DNA of 64,000 bases from Endozoicomonas elysicola (GCF_000710775.1 NZ_JOJP01000001.1:3514583-3578582), one strand, 5' to 3'; shown: positions 1 through 9,880, numbered from the stretch's first letter. Notes: generated by a model not told the origin, from the sequence alone. Program-made: numbers and translations.

Positions 1-258
1 TTTCACCCATTCCACGCGGAACAGATGCGCCAAAACTTTGTTGAGGTGGATAACAGCAACTGCCTGAAACTCTATGAAAGCTGGCGGGCAGAAGATGAAT
101 CACGCAGCTTTGGGGATCACTACCGCGACCTGTTTATTAAACTGGAAGGATTGATGCGGGATTCCATGAAAAAAGACAGGGCCGACAGACACACCAAATC
201 GGAACGGGGCTGGACACCACCACCAAAGGACTATTTGAAGGATTTCGAAGCTGATTGA
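1..258 (+). CDS. C-terminal part of an unrecognised protein
   Basis: The reading frame is open at the left edge and ends at TGA 256-258, so only the last 85 residues are seen. The visible part is charged and hydrophilic, with no membrane segment, signal or cysteine cluster. It ends in a Pro-rich stretch (WTPPPKDYL) and an acidic tail. I do not recognise the family. The first Met in the window (position 25) is probably internal because the frame continues upstream without a stop. It is followed by dispersed repeats and then katA, so nothing in the context suggests a function. Confidence 0.5.
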   Translation, partial: FHPFHAEQMRQNFVEVDNSNCLKLYESWRAEDESRSFGDHYRDLFIKLEGLMRDSMKKDRADRHTKSERGWTPPPKDYLKDFEAD

Positions 259-266
259 TTGTTTTT

Positions 267-447
267 AATAACCACAGAGATCACAAAGCACACAAAGTAA
301 AAGGAAAGGCTATTTACTATAATGCCCTTGTGGAACGCTTAGGCTCTGTGGCTCACGTATTTCATCTTTAATAACCACAGAAAGCACAAACACACGTAGG
401 AAAGCGTATTCTAAAAAAACTTTGTGTTCTTTGTGCTCTTCGTGGTT
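267..447. repeat. Dispersed AACCACAGA-type inverted repeat, two copies
   Basis: A half copy lies at about 267-297 and a full hairpin copy at 373-447. The full copy starts AACCACAGAAAGCACAAA and ends with the near reverse complement TTTGTGCTCTTCGTGGTT, so it can fold back on itself. Related copies occur near 2027, 4761, 9450 and 15643. The family resembles the AACCACAGAG repeats scattered in many bacterial genomes. The rest of the 259-578 interval holds nothing else I can identify beyond the catalase ribosome binding site. Confidence 0.7.
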
Positions 448-578
448 CAGGTTTTGAATTTGTAGTCTCCGCAACCTCCAACTTTGCAGAATTGCCAATC
501 TCCACTTATACCTTATGACGGCAGCCTGAACATACGTCACAGGCTGTGCTTTCTGTTTCTGGTCATGAGGATACCAGT

Positions 579-2018
579 ATGTCCAAACGTCGCCTGACTT
601 CTGTATCAGGAGCCCCGGTTGCTGATAACAATAACGTCAAAACCGCCGGTCCCCGGGGACCGATGATGCTGGAAGATGTGTGGTACCTGGAAAAGCTTGC
701 TCACTTTGCCCGGGAAGTGATTCCGGAACGGCGAATGCATGCCAAGGGCTCCGGTGCCCATGGCACCTTTACCGTGACCCACGACATCACGAAATACAGC
801 AAAGCCGCCATTTTCTCGGAAGTTGGTAAGGAAACCCCGATGTTAATCCGCTTCTCAACGGTGGCCGGTGAGCGCGGTGCGGCTGACGCCGAACGGGATA
901 TCCGTGGCTTTGCCATGAAGTACTACACCGACGAGGGCAACTGGGACCTGGTGGGCAATAACACACCGGTCTTCTATCTGCGCGACCCATTAAAATTTCC
1001 AGATCTGAACCATGTGGTCAAACGGGACCCACGGGACAATATGCGCAGTAACGCCCATAAGTGGGACTTCTTCTCCCATCTCCCCGAATCCCTGCATCAG
1101 GTCACCATTGATTACAGTGACCGGGGCCTGCCCCACTCTTATCGCCATATGCACGGTTTTGGCAGCCACACCTTCAGCCTGATCAACAGTAACAATGAAC
1201 GACACTGGGTGAAGTTCCATTTCCGCTGCGAGCAGGGCATTGAAAACATGATGGACGATGAAGCCATGAAAGTGGTGGGTATGGACCGTGAATCCAACCA
1301 ACGGGACTTGTTCAACGCCATTGATCGGGGTGAATATCCCCGCTGGACCATGCAGATACAGGTACTGACCGAAGACCAGGCTAAACAACTGCCTTACAAC
1401 CCTTTTGACCTGACCAAAGTCTGGCGCCATAAAGATGCCCCCTTGATGGATGTGGGATACTTCGAGCTGAACCGCAACCCGGACAACTACTTTAACGAGG
1501 TTGAACAGGTGGCTATGAACCCGGCCAGTGTGGTGCCCGGCATCAGCTTCTCTCCGGACAAAATGCTTCAGGGCCGATTGTTCTCCTATGGTGATGCCCA
1601 TCGCTACCGTCTTGGGGTAAACCATCACCAGATTCCGGTGAATGCGCCCAAATGCCCCTTCCACAATTACCACCGTGACGGCGCCATGAGGGTGGACAGC
1701 AACAGTGGCGACAGCATCACCTATGAGCCCAACAGCTTTGGGCTGTTCCAGGAATCCCCTGAAACCGCCGAGCCACCACTGGCTCTGGAAGGAACGGATG
1801 ACCATTGGAACCATCGGCAGGATGATGACTACTTTTCCCAGGTGCTGGCCCTCTATAACCTGCTCAGTGAAGAGGAACATCAGCGGATTCATCAGCGTAT
1901 TGCCAGTGAACTGGTGACTATTCCCCAGGATATTGCCGAACGGCAGCTGAAGTTATTTGGTCAGGTTCATGAGGCTTATGAGGCGGGAATTCGTAAGGCG
2001 ATGGCGATGAGTGGCTAG
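579..2018 (+). CDS. katA: Monofunctional haem catalase (clade 3, KatA type)
   Basis: This enzyme dismutates hydrogen peroxide to water and oxygen in the cytoplasm. The product is 479 residues, the length of small-subunit clade 3 catalases. The distal catalytic His is H54 within HAKGSGAHG, the catalytic Asn lies in [11 protein letters not shown], and the proximal haem-ligand Tyr lies in [14 protein letters not shown]. All essential residues are present. I chose ATG 579 because GAGG lies 8 nt upstream and the family starts here; a GTG at 546 in the same frame would add 11 residues. The neighbours are accessory, and no OxyR site was recognised. A decayed copy of the last 188 bases lies at 4556-4742, on the far side of the kinase gene. 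Confidence 0.96.
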   Translation: MSKRRLTSVSGAPVADNNNVKTAGPRGPMMLEDVWYLEKLAHFAREVIPERRMHAKGSGAHGTFTVTHDITKYSKAAIFSEVGKETPMLIRFSTVAGERGAADAERDIRGFAMKYYTDEGNWDLVGNNTPVFYLRDPLKFPDLNHVVKRDPRDNMRSNAHKWDFFSHLPESLHQVTIDYSDRGLPHSYRHMHGFGSHTFSLINSNNERHWVKFHFRCEQGIENMMDDEAMKVVGMDRESNQRDLFNAIDRGEYPRWTMQIQVLTEDQAKQLPYNPFDLTKVWRHKDAPLMDVGYFELNRNPDNYFNEVEQVAMNPASVVPGISFSPDKMLQGRLFSYGDAHRYRLGVNHHQIPVNAPKCPFHNYHRDGAMRVDSNSGDSITYEPNSFGLFQESPETAEPPLALEGTDDHWNHRQDDDYFSQVLALYNLLSEEEHQRIHQRIASELVTIPQDIAERQLKLFGQVHEAYEAGIRKAMAMSG

Positions 2019-2026
2019 TTTCTATT

Positions 2027-2100
2027 AATTAACTGCAAAGGCACAAAAACGCAGAGGAAACGCTTTTCTGCCCGACTCTGTGCTCTCGATAAAGTGGTAA
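2027..2100. repeat. Dispersed inverted repeat copy after katA
   Basis: A degenerate copy of the AACCACAGA family begins about 10 bases after the catalase stop, with a left arm near AACTGCAAAGGCACA and a right arm GACTCTGTGCTCTC. The same order, catalase 3' end then repeat, recurs at 4556-4820. The rest of the 2019-2231 gap shows no gene. Confidence 0.6.
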
Positions 2101-2231
2101 GAACTCTTCCAGAAGATACCTCAAATTCAGGCGGGTACCGATCAGCCCTACAGGGTTCCCGCCCCCTTCCCCAACTCCCCTGGTAACCATTCACACCTCT
2201 GATATAGGACCTTTGCCTTTTGTGATACGCC

Positions 2232-4361
2232 TTAAGCAGCATTACCTTCGTCGATGTGATCTTCGGAAGAAGCGTACTGAAGTTCTGAATAAACAAGGGC
2301 AGGAGCAGGTTCAGGAATCTGCCTTAACGTTGGAATGCTATGAGTGGTATCACGCCGGGCTGATTTGGGTACAGGGTTCGGGTTGTCAAAGGTAAACTGC
2401 GACGCGTTTTTATCACTCTGCCCCGTTTTCGGTGTTTCCACTTCTTCTAGAGTACTGAGATGACGGACCCGGGGCGGGACCATACCCGGTTGCGATTCAT
2501 TCTCAGCTATTGACAATACACTACCAGAATCGGGTGAGCCTCCCGCCGATGTTAAGTCATCATACTGGTACTGTAAGTGTTGATTAACCAGCGGGATGTG
2601 TTGAGGTAGCACATTAACAGAAGGCGGGATATCCGGTGCTTTCGGAAGATTCTTTATCAACTCAACAATACAGGGTCGTTCCAAAGCTTCTGAAGCCATT
2701 ATTCTGTTATCTGGGTCAATCTGCATCATGTCAGTAAACAGTTTACTGATATCGTCCCCCAACACATTTTTTATTTCTTTAGCAGCCAAATCAATCTCAT
2801 AAGTAATGCCACTACGGATTATCTTGTCATTCATGGCTATCAGTTGAATATGGTTATCATTAAGAGGTATCAGCTTTTGGCGGGTTACCAGTTCTGCCAG
2901 TATGCAGCCAATAGACCATATATCAACCTTTTCAGCACGGGGATTAATAGATGGTCTGTTATCTTTAAGTATTAATGTCTCTAGGGGCATATAAGGAAGA
3001 ACCAGCACTGGTAAAAGCGGTTCTTCCCCCAGCCCTCGAGCCAGACCAAAATCGCACACTTTCACGCATCCATCTTGATAAAGTATATTATCGAGTTTAA
3101 GGTCGGAATGGATAATACCCTCTCCCGTTAAATAGTCTGTGACAATCAGTAGCTGCGCAAGAATCATTTTGATGTTTTCTGGGTCTAGGCTGTGGTCACC
3201 CTGACTTCCCTCTATGAGTACCTTCAGATTTTTACCGCCATTTTCCATCGCCACATAAAGCTGGCTACTATCATCAAAAAAAGTACCAACTAAATTGGCT
3301 ATATTGTGATGTCTGATCTTACTTAACACCCTTATCTCATTATGACCTGAAGGGCTATTCTCAACAGGTTTGGCAACACATAAAAAGTCACCGGGAATAT
3401 ACCGTGTTTCAACAACACCCCCCATTTCCTCAGTGAATTTTCCCGTGCCAACAACAATGTCATTATGCAGAGAAAACATTCGAACTAATTCAGGTTTCGA
3501 ATATGTTTTTTCTAACTCAACTTGAGAAAGCAGCGAGCTCAGAGAATATTTTGCGTTAGGATTTGCCTGTAAAAATGCCAGATCCAAATCACCTGAGCCT
3601 GACTGAACAGGCCAACTGATGGCTGGCGTTGTCGGACAGCTTGAATGTGACTGAAAGGAAGTATTTACAGACAATGGCTGTGTCGGTGACGTAGGATGAC
3701 TTTTAGAACCACCCGCTTGAGCCACTGGGACCCGTTGCATGACTAAGAGCCTTTTAGGAGGAGCTGAGTTTGACGCTGAAGTCACTGGAGTCGATTGACC
3801 TGAAGAACTGAGAGAGCATGAACCAGCGGGAAAATCAGCAGAATTTCTTTGCCTGAGCATTAGGTTTGCAGGACGATAACGGTGCTGAGCCTGTGAAGCA
3901 CCATCTGGCGATGGCTGCCCCAAACGGGGATGAAAACCACCGTCAAGGGGGGCAATAACGCTCTCTGGCATAAATACTTGATTGACAGAACCACCGGAAT
4001 ACGAATCTTCAATAACATTAACGGTTAATGGTTGCAGATCGGTTATTTGAGAGGGGTATGGTTGCCTCTCAGAGGTTGGAGTGCCATGAGAAATTGTTTG
4101 ATAAGAAGGATTGGTTTCAATCCGCATCTGTTTACCATGCAGAGCACCCAGACGACCAAATACACTCTCAGACCTATCTGAAAGCGGAAGCCCGTATTGG
4201 GGTGAAGCCAGATTACTTAAATTAGGGGGATTAGGCACTTGATAAGAGCGCACGCTTCTGCCAAAACAACTACAGGTAATACGGGAAAATTGCTGCCTCA
4301 GTCTTGAAGAAAGCGTTCTGACCTCCGTGGATCCGGAGTGATCTAAGCTTTGAGGTATCAT
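2232..4361 (-). CDS. Eukaryote-like Ser/Thr protein kinase, CMGC-like
   Basis: The 709-residue protein has a Ser/Pro/Gln-rich N-terminal region (about 1-285), a kinase domain (about 295-570) and a disordered tail. Visible kinase motifs are the ATP-binding Lys in VAK (K331), the catalytic loop HSDLKLDN (D420, N425), the metal-binding DFG (437-439), PLE in place of APE (459-461), and DIWSIGCILAEL (from 480), which is typical of MAPK/CDK-type kinases. The HRD Arg is Ser, so it is a non-RD kinase. The glycine-rich loop is poor. No signal peptide or membrane segment is present, unlike bacterial PknB kinases with PASTA domains, so a secreted effector acting on host proteins is plausible but inferred. 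The gene lies between two copies of the katA 3' end. Confidence 0.85.
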   Translation of the reverse strand: MIPQSLDHSGSTEVRTLSSRLRQQFSRITCSCFGRSVRSYQVPNPPNLSNLASPQYGLPLSDRSESVFGRLGALHGKQMRIETNPSYQTISHGTPTSERQPYPSQITDLQPLTVNVIEDSYSGGSVNQVFMPESVIAPLDGGFHPRLGQPSPDGASQAQHRYRPANLMLRQRNSADFPAGSCSLSSSGQSTPVTSASNSAPPKRLLVMQRVPVAQAGGSKSHPTSPTQPLSVNTSFQSHSSCPTTPAISWPVQSGSGDLDLAFLQANPNAKYSLSSLLSQVELEKTYSKPELVRMFSLHNDIVVGTGKFTEEMGGVVETRYIPGDFLCVAKPVENSPSGHNEIRVLSKIRHHNIANLVGTFFDDSSQLYVAMENGGKNLKVLIEGSQGDHSLDPENIKMILAQLLIVTDYLTGEGIIHSDLKLDNILYQDGCVKVCDFGLARGLGEEPLLPVLVLPYMPLETLILKDNRPSINPRAEKVDIWSIGCILAELVTRQKLIPLNDNHIQLIAMNDKIIRSGITYEIDLAAKEIKNVLGDDISKLFTDMMQIDPDNRIMASEALERPCIVELIKNLPKAPDIPPSVNVLPQHIPLVNQHLQYQYDDLTSAGGSPDSGSVLSIAENESQPGMVPPRVRHLSTLEEVETPKTGQSDKNASQFTFDNPNPVPKSARRDTTHSIPTLRQIPEPAPALVYSELQYASSEDHIDEGNAA

Positions 4362-4555
4362 AGCAATGCTTCCCTTTTATGCTTTCCGGTCAGCCGATCC
4401 AGCAACGGCAAAACAGACCGCCTGAAGGTATTGAACGGGTAATAATGAGTTACATCTGACACTTAGTTACCAAGAAGCAGAAATAGTTCATTTTTTATTG
4501 AAAAGGCATCGACCATGAATTTTCATGAGTTCATTTTCTGATAAAAACGGACATC

Positions 4556-4742
4556 ACTTTTCCCAAGTGCAGGCGCTCTGTAATCTGCTGAGTGAAGAAG
4601 CACATCAGCAGATACATTAGCGTATTGCAGTGAGCGGGTGGTCATTCCCCAGGCTATTAAGCAGCGGAAGCTGGCATAATTTGGTCAGGAGGATGAGACT
4701 TATGAGGCGGGAATTTGTAGGGCGATGGCGATGAGTGGATAG
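4556..4742 (+). pseudogene. Decayed duplicate of the katA 3' end
   Basis: These 187 bases align along their whole length with the last 188 bases of katA (1831-2018), both ending in ATGGCGATGAGTGG plus a TAG. By eye roughly three quarters of positions agree. The catalase frame is broken by TAG 4618-4620 and by later frameshifts, so it is not functional. A dispersed inverted repeat follows, as it does after katA. The 4362-4555 stretch upstream shows no gene and probably holds the kinase promoter. Confidence 0.88.
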
Positions 4743-4760
4743 GACGTTTTTATTTCTTTT

Positions 4761-4820
4761 ATTAACCACAAAGACACAGAGCAAACGATTTTTTTCCTGA
4801 CTCTGTGCTCTCTGTATCAC
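4761..4820. repeat. Dispersed inverted repeat copy after the katA remnant
   Basis: The left arm ATTAACCACAAAGACACAGAG and right arm GACTCTGTGCTCTCTGT match the family at 373-447 and 9450-9515. Its place after the catalase remnant mirrors the copy at 2027-2100. The remaining 4821-4927 shows no gene. Confidence 0.7.
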
Positions 4821-4927
4821 AAATAACAAAATATTAGCCAATGCGTTTTCTGTAACTCCTCAAGCAATGTCAAATCATGATGGGAGGCTCTTTCTAGAAA
4901 TCACCAGACGCAGAACTCTACTCAGGG

Positions 4928-7438
4928 TCAATCCGTCGATTTACAGCCCACGGTATCCAGATTGACAGTTCCCATTTGCTGAATAGCATTATCCTGGTTT
5001 GCAGGTAGACCAAGATAACAGATCTGGCCATCGTGCAATTCAACGGTCAATGTCTTGCGATCAGCTGGTGCTTCCACCTGAAAAAGTCCAAACTCATCCG
5101 TGGCCGTTTGATACAGGCCGCCCTGGATACGCGCACCAGCCAGTGGCTCCCCTTGCAACACCAATCGGCCAAACCATAGGCGCAGCGGTGTTGCCTCAAA
5201 AGTAAGCGTCACAACATTACCAGGGTACAGAGTGACATTTCGCTCCAACTCATTAAGCTCATACAAAGAAGATCCTGCAGGATTCAACGTGACCTGGTAT
5301 TGATGATAAGCAGGTAACTGAACCACCGAAGGCTTGTCAGCAACGGCATAACCACGACGATACCCATCGACCCTGACATCAAACACTGCATTTCCAGACG
5401 TATCTTTATTTCTCCCCAACTCCTCCTGTTGATTCACCTTAATAACCAGGGCACTGTCTTCCAGTCTTTCGCCACCAACAGCAATGGCCGATTGATTAGC
5501 CAGAAGGCTGCTATGAAAACTGGCGGAGTAAAAACCGGTGCGGGCAAACCGGTTTCGGGTGTGGTTGGCATTCAGGTTTATCCCACCAAAACGATTATCA
5601 ACATGCAGGCGGGTAAGGTAGCGCTCATCACCGGGGCCAGTCTCTGCCCCCAAATCAGCCTTGATCACACCATCCAGCAGTTCACGATCAGACCAGTTGG
5701 CAAGCACCTTCATTCGACCATGCCGATCGTGACCATCGCTGTTTCGCTGGTACTCTAGCTGTGGCAACGCATTGAAAGTCCATTGATTCCGGTTGTATAG
5801 AAACTCAAAACTCAGCAAGGCAATGTCATTATTTCCAGAGCGACTCAGTGACATCCTGATATCCACATTCAGGTCCCTGGAGCGATACAGACTTCGCCGA
5901 TAGTCCAGTCCATGATTGTCTGCATCGTTTACCGGTTCTCGATAATGATTATGAAAATAACGATAACTTAAAACACCGCTCAGCAGGGAAACGCTGGCTG
6001 AAAATGAAGTTTGCTGAAAGGCACTGCCCAGCAACGTCGGTTGCGAATCCAGTCCAGAATTAGCCAACACCGAAGTATCATCACGCCACAACCGATAGTA
6101 GCTACCACTGATTGATACATTGTCTGACCACAGGCGCCCGGAAATACCAGCTCCATAATCCCCCTGAGCAGAAACCATGAGGGATGGCACCAACTCGTGA
6201 AAACGACCCAGGTGGTAAGCGCCAGCCTCCATTACCTGACTATGCCCATCAGCAGCGACCATAACATTACCTGCCAGGGTATTCGTCAGTCGGCGATTCA
6301 CGCCGGCACGGGTCAGCCACTGATCCGTTCTGTCAGGCAGTGTTCCGGGTCTGTCCCGATTCACCACCCGGCCGGTCTCAACAAAATACAACCACTCACC
6401 GACAGGAGGAAGCTGGTATTCCCTGGCAAAAAAGCGGCGTTCCTGCTGAATAACCTGCCCTGTCTCACTCCGGATAATAATGTCAATTTCGTAGGCACCA
6501 TAGGGGAAAGCAGAAGTGTTCAGCTGATGATTACCGGCCTCCAGAAACCACGACTCAAGCAGTCGTCCCTCCCGGAGCACTTCGACACGTCCGCGGCTGG
6601 GCAGAAAGATATCCAGCGGCGTTCCATTGCGAAAATCAGTATCCACCCTGGTCTGGTCAGAGCTGGCTATCCTCACACCTGCAAAGCTGCGATTATTGAC
6701 AAACGTGTAACCGAACCCAACGCTCTCAATAATGCCGCCACTGTATTCCTGCCCCTGGTAATTCCGACGAAGAAACGCATCCTGAATCTGAAAACGCTGA
6801 TTGTTCGAATAAGAGGCATTCAGGTGCAGACTGTTTTCCTGACAGGCTAACTGACTCATCAGGTTCAACGTGTACTCATCCGTATCATCGACGCCTCGAA
6901 CACCTGCCCAGACGCCATATACGTTTTGCATCATGGACCATCCGGAGTCCGAAGGTGGCAGGTAGCGAAGCACCGCCGGTACCTGAGTTGCTAGAAAATC
7001 CGGATTAATCAACAGCGTGACCCTGAAGCGGCTCTCTGAAAAAAGCATCGAAACAATTTCTGGCTTTTCGCTATCACACTGATCCCTGACTCCTGGGGTT
7101 TCAGACGTTACACAATCATCATCACCGTAATTATTTAATTGGCCAGTTAATGCAGCCCTGACGGTTTCAGGATCTTTCAGATTGGGAATAACCTTGACCA
7201 CTGCTGCGGGATCGGACAGTTCAACCCACTCCGGCGTATAGGTCACCATTTGTGAGATCAGAAGCTGACCGCCGTAATAAATATCAACTAATGACTGCTG
7301 AGGTTTCAGCAACGATTCAAAACCTTGAGGTGGATTTACCTGGGCAAGCATACTCTCTGCCATCACCACAGGAACAATGGCCAGCGGAACAGAAATAACG
7401 ATCGCAACTTTTATTCTTACTAATGCGGAATCAGGCAC
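4928..7438 (-). CDS. Outer-membrane usher of a CS1/TcfC-type pilus
   Basis: The 836-residue protein would form the outer-membrane pore that assembles and exports pilus subunits. The N-terminus carries a hydrophobic signal-like segment (about residues 8-28). The middle is rich in alternating beta-strand residues typical of an usher barrel. The C-terminal part (about 755-830) looks like a carboxypeptidase-regulatory-type beta sandwich, as in TcfC/CfaC ushers, and has a late Cys pair. It resembles the CS1/alpha-fimbrial ushers more than FimD. It lies 72 bases downstream of the pilin gene on the same strand, so they are probably co-transcribed. The GTG start has no clear ribosome binding site and is uncertain. 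Confidence 0.75.
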   Translation of the reverse strand: MPDSALVRIKVAIVISVPLAIVPVVMAESMLAQVNPPQGFESLLKPQQSLVDIYYGGQLLISQMVTYTPEWVELSDPAAVVKVIPNLKDPETVRAALTGQLNNYGDDDCVTSETPGVRDQCDSEKPEIVSMLFSESRFRVTLLINPDFLATQVPAVLRYLPPSDSGWSMMQNVYGVWAGVRGVDDTDEYTLNLMSQLACQENSLHLNASYSNNQRFQIQDAFLRRNYQGQEYSGGIIESVGFGYTFVNNRSFAGVRIASSDQTRVDTDFRNGTPLDIFLPSRGRVEVLREGRLLESWFLEAGNHQLNTSAFPYGAYEIDIIIRSETGQVIQQERRFFAREYQLPPVGEWLYFVETGRVVNRDRPGTLPDRTDQWLTRAGVNRRLTNTLAGNVMVAADGHSQVMEAGAYHLGRFHELVPSLMVSAQGDYGAGISGRLWSDNVSISGSYYRLWRDDTSVLANSGLDSQPTLLGSAFQQTSFSASVSLLSGVLSYRYFHNHYREPVNDADNHGLDYRRSLYRSRDLNVDIRMSLSRSGNNDIALLSFEFLYNRNQWTFNALPQLEYQRNSDGHDRHGRMKVLANWSDRELLDGVIKADLGAETGPGDERYLTRLHVDNRFGGINLNANHTRNRFARTGFYSASFHSSLLANQSAIAVGGERLEDSALVIKVNQQEELGRNKDTSGNAVFDVRVDGYRRGYAVADKPSVVQLPAYHQYQVTLNPAGSSLYELNELERNVTLYPGNVVTLTFEATPLRLWFGRLVLQGEPLAGARIQGGLYQTATDEFGLFQVEAPADRKTLTVELHDGQICYLGLPANQDNAIQQMGTVNLDTVGCKSTD

Positions 7439-7510
7439 AAACAGTCGGTTATGAGTAACGGTTGAACGGGAACCTCACTGAATCAAAGGTTTTACCCTGA
7501 GCGGTTAATA

Positions 7511-8095
7511 TCAACGGGGAGCGACGGTCAGGGTGAGTGTGTCTGTATAGGTTCCACTTTCTACCGCAGCGAGGTTGCCTTCAGGAATCTCTACTTTTAA
7601 GGTGGTTACCATTGTTGCACCACAATCAAGCGTCTGTGTGTTGGCTCCCGTGGCAGATATTGGCGTACCCGGCGTCACTTGTGGCAAAGTGCCCGAAGCA
7701 GGGATGAGTTCCGAGGCGAAAAAGACATCATACTCGACCGTTTTGCCTCCTGCCTCGCCACCTCCAGAAGGACTCAACTGAAAGGTGGCCGATTTTCCAC
7801 CGGCCGTGCCATTAATGGTTAATGTATACGATCCTTCTGCAGAATTAGTATAAACACAAAAGTTTTGAGTATTAGTAAGATTACCAGTGTCGTTTACACT
7901 TGAATAATCGAAGGTAACCTCTTTCAGTTCAGATATTTTAATCACGGCCGGCATGTTTAAAGTGACAGGAATAGTACCGGTTGACGTTGTGCCTAATGTG
8001 CCATCGTTCGCTGCTCCGGTGGCAGCAAGACTTAACATAGAATATGTGGAAACAGCCACCATTGCACAAGCAATAGAAATCAGGCTCTTGAGCAT
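7511..8095 (-). CDS. Secreted pilin-like major subunit
   Basis: The 194-residue protein begins with a signal peptide (LISIACAMVAVSTYSMLSLA, cleavage near the following Ala/Thr). The mature part is small, Thr/Gly-rich and predicted beta, with two cysteines (in NFCVYTN and TLDCGAT) that could form the subunit disulfide. It ends in SGTYTDTLTLTVAP, a terminal-strand motif common in pilin and spore-coat-U-like subunits. The ATG at 8095 is chosen because GAGGTG lies 5 nt upstream; an upstream TTG is possible. Its position directly before the usher supports a pilin role. No family chaperone is encoded nearby. Confidence 0.65.
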   Translation of the reverse strand: MLKSLISIACAMVAVSTYSMLSLAATGAANDGTLGTTSTGTIPVTLNMPAVIKISELKEVTFDYSSVNDTGNLTNTQNFCVYTNSAEGSYTLTINGTAGGKSATFQLSPSGGGEAGGKTVEYDVFFASELIPASGTLPQVTPGTPISATGANTQTLDCGATMVTTLKVEIPEGNLAAVESGTYTDTLTLTVAPR

Positions 8096-8309
8096 ACAAC
8101 ACCTCAATACCAATACTGACTGATCAAACAGTGTAGTTGAGGTGTTTTTTCTCTGCGTTATTTCAGATGCTTTTAATATACGACTTGCCGTCTAAGCTTA
8201 AGCCGGTGTTCTCCTGACAGATGCAACAAAGAACGGGCTGTATATCTGATTGTCAGCCCCATGGATAACGCACGTCCATGTCACTATTGATCAGGCACGT
8301 ATATCGGTA

Positions 8310-9278
8310 ATGAATCAGTCGAGCTATGTGTTATTGTGGTGCTTCTGGCTCTGCGTGGTGTGGTCTGATACCAGCCAGGCTGGCTTTGAGTTCATTAGTT
8401 ACGATGCACCGGCAATGGATCTTTCCACGGCTACCCGGAAAAACATCTCATACCAATTCAGTGTCGTCTTTAGCTCACAATGCAGCCAGGGTTGCACAGG
8501 TCCACAACATTATCGGCTTGCCTTTTCAGCCACCAGCATAGGTTCCGGTTCTGGCAGCGCGCCACCGATCTCTGAGGGGCAGCTGGGCAAACTGATTAAG
8601 GGGAAAGTCCGGTTTGCAACGACGGGTGATGACACGCCAGCCGGTAAGAAAAAATTTTCACCCGGCCAGTGGTCAGGGGATATTACCGGCCATCAGAACA
8701 CAACGGTAACCGCAACATTTACCGTCAGGTTCAGCACATCGCAATTACAGTCCATAGTGAACAGTGGACAGAATAGCCTGCTGTTTTACGTCGTCGGTGA
8801 AGACACTGAATCTGCCCGTTATTACGACACTCTGGCCATTAAAATACCCCTGCACACTCGGGAAGAAGTACAAATTACCGGATTGAGTGAAATCGTTCTC
8901 AATGCCGGTATACCATCAGGTACCTATCTCGAGTCCTCTATCTCCGCCTGTGTGTACAGTTCTTCAGGGAATATCAGTGTTGATCTGGATGGTGCCAATG
9001 CACCGGGAAAACCCTTCCAGCTCAGCCAGACTGACCAATGCGACGCCATGAATGCCTGTATTCCCTATGTGGTTCGAATACAGAATACCGGCCAGTCCAA
9101 CTGGTTGGAATATCAGAAAAAAGGGGACCAAAAAGGTGTTTTGAACGCCAGTCGTGATCAGGGTTGCCAGCAACGGGATAACCTCACCATACAGGTGCGC
9201 ATCAATAGCCAGAGCTTATACCAGACATCCGCAGGGCAATTTAAGGACACCTTAACCATTACGGTAACCCCCATGTAA
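8310..9278 (+). CDS. Putative tip or minor pilus subunit
   Basis: This 322-residue protein is encoded divergently from the pilin. It starts with a hydrophobic signal (YVLLWCFWLCVVW, then a likely cleavage after SQA). The mature protein has two beta-rich halves. The second (about 210-322) resembles the neighbouring pilin, with a Cys in ISACVYSSSG and a terminal FKDTLTITVTP strand, while the first may be a binding domain. This two-domain build is typical of tip adhesins, so I infer a CooD/CfaE-like role. ATG 8310 is preferred because the signal starts there; an in-frame ATG or GTG upstream at 8250 would add 20 residues. Bases 8096-8309 presumably hold both promoters. Confidence 0.55.
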   Translation: MNQSSYVLLWCFWLCVVWSDTSQAGFEFISYDAPAMDLSTATRKNISYQFSVVFSSQCSQGCTGPQHYRLAFSATSIGSGSGSAPPISEGQLGKLIKGKVRFATTGDDTPAGKKKFSPGQWSGDITGHQNTTVTATFTVRFSTSQLQSIVNSGQNSLLFYVVGEDTESARYYDTLAIKIPLHTREEVQITGLSEIVLNAGIPSGTYLESSISACVYSSSGNISVDLDGANAPGKPFQLSQTDQCDAMNACIPYVVRIQNTGQSNWLEYQKKGDQKGVLNASRDQGCQQRDNLTIQVRINSQSLYQTSAGQFKDTLTITVTPM

Positions 9279-9449
9279 AGCTGAGCAAGGGTAAATGATT
9301 CCTGAAGGCGTTCAGAATACTGAAAGCCACACTGTTCGAGTTTATTTCACTGTGACTTATCTGTCCTCTTGAGTCTGCTCAGCACTAAGCAGTACTTCCA
9401 ACAGCTCAACACTCTGCCTGAGAAGTTAAGACCTTTGCCGTTTGTTTTA

Positions 9450-9515
9450 TTGACCACAAAGGCACAGAGACACAGAAGAAACGCTTTTTTCCTGACTCTG
9501 TAATCTCTGTATCGT
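9450..9515. repeat. Dispersed inverted repeat copy
   Basis: Left arm TGACCACAAAGGCACAGAG and right arm CTGACTCTGTAATCTCTGT belong to the same family as the copies at 373, 2027 and 4761. It lies in the 600-base gene-free gap between the pilus locus and the cassette array. Confidence 0.65.
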
Positions 9516-9880
9516 CTTAAGAGTCATTCTGAAAAAAGATCAAGTGCAGACTGGTAACCAGCGGCCCTCTAAGTCTCCAACCCTCCATTCCCGGTTCTCA
9601 TACAACCTTTAACACCAACCAATAAACGACTTTTGTCTTTAATTAGACTATCGTACAATCATCCCGCTTTGAGTGATTACATGACAATTAAGCGATGACA
9701 ATCAGCTACTAAGAACCCTGCTATTTGCGGTTATTTTTTGAACTGCAAAAAATCGACGGGCGGTAGCGTGCTTTTTTATAAACAGGCTTTGTTTTATGCC
9801 TCTATGGGTTGAGTCTGGCAGAGCATAAGATGGAAGTTCTCGATAATGCACTTCTTCTCAGCGCACTGCCAAAATATAAC
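9516..9880. other. Gene-free stretch left of the cassette array
   Basis: No credible coding frame is visible on either strand. A stem-loop at 9794-9828 pairs TTATGCCTCT with AGAGCATAA with one bulge. No integrase gene or integrase fragment was recognised here, which is where intI would usually sit beside attI. Confidence 0.5.

Noticed and set aside
310-540. 76-residue minus-strand frame in the repeat region
   Set aside because: Its NHEEHKEHK stretch is a translation of the dispersed repeat, not a gene.
990-1892. 300-residue frame on the minus strand inside katA
   Set aside because: It lies fully antisense to a clear catalase and its sequence is the mirror of catalase codons; no ribosome binding site or family.
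4617-4841. 74-residue minus-strand frame
   Set aside because: It spans the katA remnant and a dispersed repeat and has no family match.
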